Shown here: positions 25,140 to 32,022 of the stretch, piece after piece
Position numbering within the stretch: position 1 is the first letter of the stretch
Layout: each line of letters opens with the position of its first letter
Source of the DNA: Oscillospiraceae bacterium
GTDB taxonomy: Bacteria > Bacillota > Clostridia > Oscillospirales > Oscillospiraceae
Direction of reading: 5' to 3'
NCBI GenBank assembly: GCA_015068325.1
Contig: SVKQ01000002.1
Location: forward strand, 1 to 64,000
Length of the DNA: 64,000 nt
Notes under the pieces: generated by a model
The model's database searches: none
Told to the model about the DNA's origin: nothing
The model's input: only the letters and a program-made list of their open reading frames with translations
Translations under genes and position numbers: made by a program

Positions 25140-26611
25140 TCGACCTGACCATCAACAAGGCCGGCCTGGAGCACAATATTCAAAAGGCCAAGGAAAACAA
25201 CGTCATCATCCCCACCTTTGCCCAGATGGAGAATCCGGAGCTGATCCCCGATAAGATCAAAGACAAGCTGACCCGCACAGGCCTTTGGGACGTGGATCCC
25301 GTAAACCTGTTTCGCATCACCTGGAAGAACGAGGCCAAGGAGAGCGGCGGCCTGTTCCAGGCTGTCCCCAACTATGTGGAGATCCCTAGTGAGCTCTCCG
25401 GCGTGCCCTGCCGCATCATCGCCATGGCGGGCAAGTGGTTCCCCACCGGCTGCCACAAGGTGGGCGCCTCCTTCGGTTGCCTGGCGCCCCGTCTGGTCAC
25501 CGGCCAGTTCGACGCCACCTATCACCACGCGGTGTGGCCCTCCACCGGCAACTACTGCCGCGGCGGTGCTTTCAACTCCAAGCTCCTGGCCTGTGACAGC
25601 GTGGCCATCCTGCCCGCCGAGATGAGCAAGGAGCGGTTCGATTGGCTCAGCAAGATCGCCGGTCAGGTCATTGCCACCCCCGGCTGCGAATCCAATGTGA
25701 AGGAAATCTTCGACAAGACTTGGGAGTTGCGCCGGGATCCTGCCATGATGATCTTCAACCAGTTTGAGGAGATGGGCAACCCCCTGTGGCACTACAATGT
25801 CACCGGCCGGGCGCTGGCCGATCTCTTCGAGGCCGTGAAGAAGCCGGGCCAGCGCCTCTCCGGCGCCTGCTTCACCTCCGGCTCTGCCGGCACCATGAGC
25901 GCCGGTGACCTGCTGAAGGAGCGTTATCCCCACCTGAAGCTGGCCGTGGGCGAGGCACTGCAGTGCCCCACCATCCTCAATAACGGCTTCGGCGGCCACC
26001 GGATCGAGGGCATCGGCGACAAGCACATCCCTTGGATCCACAACGTGAAGAACACCGATATGGCCATTGCCATCGATGATGAGGACAGCCAGCGCTTGCT
26101 GCGCCTGTTCAACTGCCCCGAGGGACAGGCTTACATGAAGAATGAGCTGGGTCTCTCTGATGAACTGGTTGAAAAGCTGACCTGGCTGGGTATCTCCGGC
26201 ATTGCCAACGTGCTGTGCTGCATCAAGATGGCCAAGTACTATGAGTTCACCGAGAACGATGTGGTCTGCACCGTGCTGACCGACTCCGCCGCCATGTACC
26301 AGTCCCGCATCGACGAGCTCAACGACATGTACGGCGCCTATGACAACAAGGCCGCAGCCATCGACCACAACCTGCACATGCTGGGACTGCGGACCGACAA
26401 CCTGCTGGAGCTGACATACGCTGAGCGCAAGCGCATCCACAACCTGAAGTATTACACCTGGGTAGAGCAGCAGGCCCGGGACGTGAAGGACCTGAACGCC
26501 CTGTGGTACGACACCGAGGGTACCTGGGACGCCGTGCATGCCCAGGCCGCGGAGCTGGATGAGCTCATCAACGAGTTCAACGAGGCTACCGGCCTGCTGA
26601 AGGCGCTGTAA
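25136..26611 (+). CDS. PLP-dependent enzyme, tryptophan-synthase-beta fold, in the purine cluster
   Basis: 491 residues, long for the fold-type II family. The likely PLP lysine is in W-F-P-T-G-C-H-K-V-G-A-S, resembling the GAHKIN/GSHKIN site of TrpB-like enzymes. The PLP-ring loop is P-S-T-G-N-Y-C-R-G-G, and G-S-A-G-T-M-S-A-G is the phosphate-cradle glycine loop. It is not diaminopropionate ammonia-lyase (YgeX), which normally occupies this cluster. An ammonia-lyase or beta-replacement reaction on a diamino acid derived from the purine ring is possible but is inference. It is translationally coupled to the regulator. Confidence 0.75.
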   Translation: MIDLTINKAGLEHNIQKAKENNVIIPTFAQMENPELIPDKIKDKLTRTGLWDVDPVNLFRITWKNEAKESGGLFQAVPNYVEIPSELSGVPCRIIAMAGKWFPTGCHKVGASFGCLAPRLVTGQFDATYHHAVWPSTGNYCRGGAFNSKLLACDSVAILPAEMSKERFDWLSKIAGQVIATPGCESNVKEIFDKTWELRRDPAMMIFNQFEEMGNPLWHYNVTGRALADLFEAVKKPGQRLSGACFTSGSAGTMSAGDLLKERYPHLKLAVGEALQCPTILNNGFGGHRIEGIGDKHIPWIHNVKNTDMAIAIDDEDSQRLLRLFNCPEGQAYMKNELGLSDELVEKLTWLGISGIANVLCCIKMAKYYEFTENDVVCTVLTDSAAMYQSRIDELNDMYGAYDNKAAAIDHNLHMLGLRTDNLLELTYAERKRIHNLKYYTWVEQQARDVKDLNALWYDTEGTWDAVHAQAAELDELINEFNEATGLLKAL

Positions 26612-26623
26612 AGCAAACCGCCG

Positions 26624-26649
26624 CAGGGCGGGGCCGCGGCCCCGCCCTG
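26624..26649. other. Perfect 26-bp GC palindrome between the two PLP-enzyme genes
   Basis: CAGGGCGGGGCC-GC-GGCCCCGCCCTG. It has only a short T tract (TCATCTTTTG), so it may be a partial terminator or mRNA processing hairpin that sets different levels for the two enzymes. Confidence 0.6.
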
Positions 26650-26675
26650 TCATCTTTTGCAAAGGGGAATACACC

Positions 26676-27917
26676 ATGAGAAATGTAAAGTACGCCAGAT
26701 GTGTCCGCTGCGGCAAGCGCTACGAAGCGGTGCCCGACCTGACTAACTGCTCCTGCGGCGGTATTCTGGACATCGTCTACGACTACGACTATATCCGCTC
26801 GGTGCTGACAAAGGAGAAGCTGGCCCGGCGGGACAACTATACCATGTGGCGCTACCGGGAACTGCTGCCCGTGGAGGAGACCACCCCTGACACACCCCTT
26901 CGGGTGGGCTGGAGCCCCCTCTACGAGGAGCCTCGCCTGGCGGAGTTACTGGGGATCCGCCGTATGTGGATCAAAGACGACGGCCAGAACCCCACCGCGT
27001 CACTGAAAGACCGAGCCAGCGCCATGGCGGTGGCCAAGGCCATGGAGGCCGGCGCAAAGACCATCGCCTGCTCCTCCACCGGCAACGCCGCCTCGTCCCT
27101 GGCGGGCAACGCCGCCGCTGCGGGCCTGAAGACGTATATCTTCGTGCCGGATCGGGCGCCCAAGGGCAAGGTGGCACAGCTGATGATCTTCGGCGCCAAT
27201 GTGATCTCCGTCAAGGGCAACTATGAGGAGACCTTCAGGATGTCCGCCGAGGCCATTGAAAAATACGGCTGGTACAACCGCAACGCCGCTATCAATCCCT
27301 ATCTCAGCGAGGGCAAGAAGACGGTGGCGCTGGAGATCGCCGAGCAGCTGCACTGGAAGATGCCGGATTATCTGGCCATCTCCGTGGGCGACGGCTGCAC
27401 CATCGCCGGCGCGTGGAAGGGACTGAAGGACCTGTACGCCATCGGCTTTATCGACCGGCTGCCCCGTCTGATCTCCGCCCAATCCACCGGGTGCTATCCC
27501 ATCAACCGGGCCATCCAGCAGGGCACGGACTGGGAGCCTATGGAGGAGAACACCATCGCCGATTCCATCTCCGTGGGCGTGCCTCGCAACGCCGACAAGG
27601 CGCTGCAGGCCATTCGGGAGTCCAATGGACTGGCGGTGTGTGTGACGGACGAGGAAATCCTGGCCGCGGCCCGTCTGCTGGGCCGCACCTGCGGTGTGTT
27701 CGGCGAGCCAGCCGGCGTCACTGGCACGGCGGCGTTGAAAAAGGCCTGCCGGGAGGGCCTCATCGAAAAGGACGCCACCGTGGTGTCCGTGGTCACCGGC
27801 AACGGCCTCAAGGACGTAGCCAATGCCATCCAGGCGGCCGGCGAGCCGTTGCACATCGAGCCGGTTCTGGATCTGATGGTAGAGGGCTTTGCTGCACGGG
27901 GTGTGACGGTGGAGTGA
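26676..27917 (+). CDS. Threonine-synthase-like PLP enzyme with N-terminal zinc ribbon
   Basis: 413 residues. A short zinc ribbon (CVRCGKRY...CSCGG, about 9-32) precedes a fold-type II PLP domain. The lysine is in N-P-T-A-S-L-K-D-R-A-S, the ring loop is S-S-T-G-N-A-A-S-S, and the glycine loop is S-V-G-D-G-C-T-I-A-G. The layout is that of threonine synthase type I-like proteins, yet the gene lies in a purine catabolic cluster, not beside thrB or hom. It may act on a related 2,3-diamino or phospho-amino acid. The true substrate needs biochemistry. It is the last gene of the plus-strand operon. Confidence 0.8.
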   Translation: MRNVKYARCVRCGKRYEAVPDLTNCSCGGILDIVYDYDYIRSVLTKEKLARRDNYTMWRYRELLPVEETTPDTPLRVGWSPLYEEPRLAELLGIRRMWIKDDGQNPTASLKDRASAMAVAKAMEAGAKTIACSSTGNAASSLAGNAAAAGLKTYIFVPDRAPKGKVAQLMIFGANVISVKGNYEETFRMSAEAIEKYGWYNRNAAINPYLSEGKKTVALEIAEQLHWKMPDYLAISVGDGCTIAGAWKGLKDLYAIGFIDRLPRLISAQSTGCYPINRAIQQGTDWEPMEENTIADSISVGVPRNADKALQAIRESNGLAVCVTDEEILAAARLLGRTCGVFGEPAGVTGTAALKKACREGLIEKDATVVSVVTGNGLKDVANAIQAAGEPLHIEPVLDLMVEGFAARGVTVE

Positions 27918-27929
27918 GATCGAAAATCA

Positions 27930-27972
27930 AACAGCAGGGGCTGCCTCCGTGGCAGCCCCTGCTGTTTTGCTT
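27930..27972. terminator. Intrinsic terminator after the PLP-enzyme operon
   Basis: A 16-bp stem (27930-27945 with 27951-27966), then TTTTGCTTTTTG. It may also serve the convergent minus-strand operon, which ends at 27983. Confidence 0.9.
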
Positions 27973-27982
27973 TTTGATATGG

Positions 27983-28516
27983 TCACTGCGCGTTCTCTGG
28001 TAATCCGGCGCGTGTCTCCGCCGGCACTTCGACAGGCAGCTCTGCCACAGACTCCGCGGCAGGGAGAGAGGCGTCGGCCTCCTCCGGGACCGTGCGGCTC
28101 TCGGCAGCCATGGCGTCGGCCATGCCGGAGGCATAGGCCTTCTGCCGCACGTCTTCCAGTTCCTTCTGGCGGGCGGTCTCAGCCCGGCTGGCGGCCCGCT
28201 CGGCCCGGTGGCGGTCGGCGGAGCGTTTGATGTTTCGCAGCAGCGTATAGACGGCCAGCACCGCCACGATGCCCATGCCCACCCAGCCCGGGGCGCGCAC
28301 CTGCCAGAAATCCTTGATGGTGAAGGTCTCGTTGCCGATGCCGATGAAGTAGAGGGCGATGCCCAAAGCGATGCACAAAATGCCCAGCATCAGATCCAGC
28401 ACAGCGCGCACATGGTGGCTGCGCCGGCGGACGAAATAGCAGAAAATCAGCACCAGCGCGCCCAGAAACAGGGCGGGGGACTGGGTGAGCAGAATGGTCT
28501 CAAGGGTCTCTTTCAT
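27983..28516 (-). CDS. Hypothetical membrane protein following hyuA (177 aa)
   Basis: I do not recognise a named family. Three membrane helices are visible (about 10-29, 38-62 and 76-94), then a long cytosolic helical region rich in Arg, Ala, Glu and Gln (AERAASRAETARQKELEDVRQ), probably coiled coil, and an acidic proline-containing tail. It lies 25 bases downstream of hyuA on the same strand with GTGAGGT before the ATG, so it is co-transcribed with the cluster. A transport-assisting or scaffold role is only a guess. Confidence 0.7.
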   Translation of the reverse strand: MKETLETILLTQSPALFLGALVLIFCYFVRRRSHHVRAVLDLMLGILCIALGIALYFIGIGNETFTIKDFWQVRAPGWVGMGIVAVLAVYTLLRNIKRSADRHRAERAASRAETARQKELEDVRQKAYASGMADAMAAESRTVPEEADASLPAAESVAELPVEVPAETRAGLPENAQ

Positions 28517-28541
28517 GGCGGATACCTCACTTGTAAAAGAA

Positions 28542-29918
28542 TCAGAGCATATTCTTGCCCCGTGGGATGAACTTGCCGTCTGGCCCGGTCAGCACGGCGC
28601 CGTGGTCCACAGCCAGCGTGCCCCGCAGCCACACCTGCTGGATGCCGCCCCGGACGGCAAAACCCTCATAAGGGGTGTAGCCGGCCCTTCCAATCATTTC
28701 GGCGGCGTGGATCTCGTGGTCGGCGGCGGGATCGTAGAGCACCAGATCGGCGTCGGCGCCGCTGGCGATGACGCCCTTGCGGGGATACATGCCGTAGAGC
28801 TTGGCGGGGTTTTCGCTGAGCGTCTTGCACATGGTGGCCAGACTGATCTTTCGGGTGGTAACGCCATAGGTATAGATCAACTCGCCCCGGGTCTCCACGC
28901 CGGGCACACCGCCGGGAATCTTTGTGAAGTCGTTCCGACCCAACTCCTTCTGTGCCAGGGTGAAGGAGCAGTGGTCGGTGCAGATGGTCTGGATCTCGCC
29001 CCGGCGCAGACCTGCCCACAGGGCCTTTTGGTCGCTGACCTTGCGGATGGGGGGCGAGCAGACGTATTTGGCCGCCTCCCGGAAATCCTCCTGGTAATAG
29101 ACGCTGTCATCCAGTACCAGGTACTGGGGACAAGTCTCTACATAGACCTTCTGGCCCCGCTTGCGGGCAGCCTCGATCTCCTTCAGCGCGGCAGCGTTGG
29201 TCATGTGTACGATGATGACGGGAATGTCCACCGTCTGGGCAATGCGCAGCAGCCGGCTCACCGCCTCGGCCTCCAGTTGAGCGGGCCGGGTTTCCGGATG
29301 GCAGGATACGCGGTTCTCGCCGGCGGCGCGCTTTTCGGCCACCAGCGCGTCGATGACGCCGCTGTTCTCGCAGTGGACGCCGCAGATGCCGCCCTTTTCC
29401 TTCAGCTTTTTCAGCGCCTTGTACATGGCCTCGTCGCCGATCATCATGGCGGGATAGGTCATGTACATCTTGAAAGAGGAGATGCCGGCGGCGTACATGT
29501 CGTCGATCTCCCGTTCGATGGCGTCATTCCAGTCGTCGATGGTCATGTGGAAGCTATAGTCGCAGCTGGACCTGCCGTCTGCCTTCTCGTGCCACAGCCT
29601 GAGCCCGTGCCGGAGGGACTCACCTTTGTTGGGACAGGCGTAATCTACCACGGTGGTGGTGCCGCCTCGCAGTGCCGCCCGGGTGCCGCTGGCAAAGTCG
29701 TCGGCAGTGGTGGTGCCCGCCACGTCCAAGTCGAAGTGGGTGTGGGCGTCAATGAAGCCCGGTAGCAGAAGCTTGCCGGTGATGTCGATGACCCGCGTGT
29801 CCCCCTGGGGGGTGATGGCGCGGGATACCTGGGCGATCTTTTCCCCCTCGATCAGCACGTCGGCCTTCTTGGTGCCCTTGCCGGACACCACCGTGCCGCC
29901 GCGAAACAGCGTCTTCAT
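28542..29918 (-). CDS. hyuA: Dihydropyrimidinase/D-hydantoinase family amidohydrolase
   Basis: 458 residues of the cyclic amidohydrolase family. Metal-binding D-A-H-T-H-F-D at the barrel start, the carboxylated-lysine segment S-S-F-K-M-Y-M-T-Y, H-C-E-N and H-M-T-N ligands, and I-C-T-D-H-C-S-F. It opens a cyclic amide ring (hydantoin, dihydropyrimidine or a purine-derived ring). The set ygeW, ygeY, hyuA, ssnA and ygfK matches the anaerobic purine/urate degradation cluster. The start MKTLFRGG at 29918 has GGGAGGT upstream; an earlier in-frame ATG (29936) would lose it. Confidence 0.92.
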   Translation of the reverse strand: MKTLFRGGTVVSGKGTKKADVLIEGEKIAQVSRAITPQGDTRVIDITGKLLLPGFIDAHTHFDLDVAGTTTADDFASGTRAALRGGTTTVVDYACPNKGESLRHGLRLWHEKADGRSSCDYSFHMTIDDWNDAIEREIDDMYAAGISSFKMYMTYPAMMIGDEAMYKALKKLKEKGGICGVHCENSGVIDALVAEKRAAGENRVSCHPETRPAQLEAEAVSRLLRIAQTVDIPVIIVHMTNAAALKEIEAARKRGQKVYVETCPQYLVLDDSVYYQEDFREAAKYVCSPPIRKVSDQKALWAGLRRGEIQTICTDHCSFTLAQKELGRNDFTKIPGGVPGVETRGELIYTYGVTTRKISLATMCKTLSENPAKLYGMYPRKGVIASGADADLVLYDPAADHEIHAAEMIGRAGYTPYEGFAVRGGIQQVWLRGTLAVDHGAVLTGPDGKFIPRGKNML

Positions 29919-29998
29919 ATGCTCTCGACCTCCCATCCGTCAGCAGATCTGATATGATACCCCATTGTACCATAAAATCTGCAAAAATCCATAGGGAA

Positions 29999-30026
29999 TT
30001 GTATTTGCCGGCGGCTGTGATAGAAT
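29999..30026 (+). promoter_or_regulatory. Promoter of the sigma factor operon
   Basis: TTGTAT (29999-30004), 16-base spacer, TAGAAT (30021-30026). Confidence 0.45.
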
Positions 30027-30097
30027 AAAAATGTGACCGGCGCGCCGCAAAAGGGTACATGAGAAGTGAAAGGACCTTTCATCAGGGAGGTGAGCGT

Positions 30098-30655
30098 GTG
30101 GACGATGGGCGCATCGTGGAGCTGTACTGGCAGCGCAGTGAGCAGGCCATCACCGAGACTGCATCCAAATACGGCGGCTACTGCCGTTCCATCGCCGGCG
30201 GGATCCTCCACAGCGAAGCCGACGCGGAGGAGTGTATCAACGATGTCTGGGCGGGTGCCTGGAACGCCATGCCGCCCCACAGACCGGACGATCTGAAGGC
30301 ATTTCTGGGCAAGATCACCCGCAACCTGGCCCTCAAGCGCTTTCGTGCCATGACAGCGGAGAAGCGGGGCGGGGGAGAGACGGCGCTGGCCCTGGAGGAG
30401 CTGGAGTCGGTGGCCTCCGCCGGCGGCCTGGACGAGCAGATCGAGGCGCGGGAACTGGCCCGGATGCTGGATGCGTTCCTGGCCGGCCTGCCGGCGCGGG
30501 AGCGGCGTGTATTTCTGTGCCGCTACTGGTATTTCGACTCCGTCCGCGACATCGCCCGCCGCTTCGGCTATAAGGAGAGCAGGGTGAAGATGCTGTGCAA
30601 GCGCACGCGTGACAAGCTGTTGCTCTATCTGCAAAAGGAGGGTGTGATCTCATGA
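30098..30655 (+). CDS. ECF-like RNA polymerase sigma factor
   Basis: 185 residues from a GTG start preceded by GGAGGTGA; an earlier ATG at 30059 has no ribosome site and adds unrelated residues. Region 2 (YGGYCRSIAGGILHSEADAEECINDVW, here cited as the YGGYC to NDVW segment) and region 4 (LPARERRVFLCRYW to RVKMLCKRTRDKL) match the small sigma-70 family common in gut Clostridia. The next gene overlaps by four bases and encodes a single-pass membrane protein, so the pair looks like a sigma factor with its membrane sensor or anti-sigma partner. Confidence 0.85.
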   Translation: MDDGRIVELYWQRSEQAITETASKYGGYCRSIAGGILHSEADAEECINDVWAGAWNAMPPHRPDDLKAFLGKITRNLALKRFRAMTAEKRGGGETALALEELESVASAGGLDEQIEARELARMLDAFLAGLPARERRVFLCRYWYFDSVRDIARRFGYKESRVKMLCKRTRDKLLLYLQKEGVIS

Positions 30656-31953
30656 AAACGGAACGACTGCAGGACGCCATGTACCTGCTCCGGGACGACT
30701 ATATCCTGGACGCCCACGGCGAGGGGGCGCCGGCGAAGCGACCCTGGCTGCGCTGGGGCGCGCTGGCGGCCTGTGTATGCCTCGTTGCCGCGGCGGTGAT
30801 CCTGCCGCATCTGCTGTGGCGGGGCGTGGATATTCCGCAAAACGAAGTGACTCCGGGTACCGACGCGGAGCAGACAGATCCGGATGCCGCCGGCCGGCAG
30901 CCGGAGACCAATGCGACAGGCGACTGGCCGGTGATCTATAATCAGGTGACGGAACTTCCCGAGGGAGAGCGAGACGACTTTAACATATGCAGCGAGGCGC
31001 TGACAGAGGAAGAGCGTGCCGCCATCATCCCCGAAGGCCTCCCTGGCTGGCTGGAGCTGTGCGGTGCCACAGCCCAGTATTACGGGTGGAGTGAGGAAGC
31101 GGCACTGGAGTGTGTTTGCCTGCCGCTGGAAAACCCCAAGACGGGCACCCAGGTCTATGTCCGCATCTGCCCCGAGGGGCGCGGACCCTTCTTTGACGAG
31201 GTTCTTATGCCGACGGATGCCCAGCCCACGCATACCCCGGAGATGGACGTGGTATTGTATGACAGCGGCACCCAAGTTTGGACCTCTTTCCCCTGCAGCG
31301 GCGTGCGCTATTACGTGAGTGCATCTTACGCCGGCACCGGCAGAGAAGAACAGGTCAAGGAGGAGTTTTTTCAGGTGGTGGCCAGCCTGACGCGTTCCGC
31401 CACGAAGCCCGATCTGGGTCGGCTCCACATCCATCCGGAGCAGCACGTGTTGCAGGTGAGGGAGCTAACGCCGGCAGAGGCCCGCTTAGACCCCAATTTC
31501 GGCGCGTATTACCCGGCTGCGGAGCCGGATGGCCTTGCCCGTGAGCAGATCAGCCGCCTGCAGAACAGCGACTGGAGCATCAACAGCCTCAGCGCCTTTT
31601 GGAATAGTGGTTACGACTACCTCACCTGGGAGATCCGCTCCATGAGTGAATATGACACCCGGAAGATCGTCTCTTCCGGGGAACGGGAGAGGTATGATCT
31701 GACACTCTATTCGATCCCGCTGGCCGAATCCGTGCCGGAACAGTACCGTGAGACGGTGGAGAACCCCATCTTTCATGCAGAGGAACTGACGGAGGAGATG
31801 GTCCGTGTCCGCTGCGTTCCGGGTGACAGCGGTGAGGGCAGAGACGCCGCCTGGGTCAACTTCAGCGTTGCCTTTGACAGTGTGGTGGTGGATATTACTG
31901 CCAAAAACATCTCCCCGGAGTGGATCTACGCCCAGTTGGACGCCATGCGATAG
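30652..31953 (+). CDS. Single-pass membrane protein, putative anti-sigma/sensor partner
   Basis: 433 residues: a short cytosolic N-terminus (about 1-32), one membrane helix (about 34-56, GALAACVCLVAAAVILP), then a large extracytoplasmic region with an acidic Thr/Asp/Pro linker and no motif I recognise. The short cytosolic segment could hold the sigma factor, as in many two-gene ECF systems, but I see no zinc-binding anti-sigma motif. Its position inside the purine cluster, on the opposite strand, may be chance. Confidence 0.7.
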   Translation: MKTERLQDAMYLLRDDYILDAHGEGAPAKRPWLRWGALAACVCLVAAAVILPHLLWRGVDIPQNEVTPGTDAEQTDPDAAGRQPETNATGDWPVIYNQVTELPEGERDDFNICSEALTEEERAAIIPEGLPGWLELCGATAQYYGWSEEAALECVCLPLENPKTGTQVYVRICPEGRGPFFDEVLMPTDAQPTHTPEMDVVLYDSGTQVWTSFPCSGVRYYVSASYAGTGREEQVKEEFFQVVASLTRSATKPDLGRLHIHPEQHVLQVRELTPAEARLDPNFGAYYPAAEPDGLAREQISRLQNSDWSINSLSAFWNSGYDYLTWEIRSMSEYDTRKIVSSGERERYDLTLYSIPLAESVPEQYRETVENPIFHAEELTEEMVRVRCVPGDSGEGRDAAWVNFSVAFDSVVVDITAKNISPEWIYAQLDAMR

Positions 31954-31966
31954 GTAAAATAAAAGG

Positions 31967-32005
31967 GGAGAGAGGCCTTCGCCCGGTGGGCGAAGGCCTC
32001 TCTCC
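31967..32005. terminator. Bidirectional terminator-like hairpin
   Basis: An 18-bp perfect stem (31967-31984 with 31988-32005) between convergent genes, with A-rich flank on the left that gives a T tract for ygfK. Confidence 0.8.
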
Positions 32006-32022
32006 TGTATAGGGAAAGCACT

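Noticed and set aside
29919-30058. Minus-strand promoter for hyuA
   Set aside because: A TACAAT-like -10 exists but no -35 at proper spacing; not strong enough to list.
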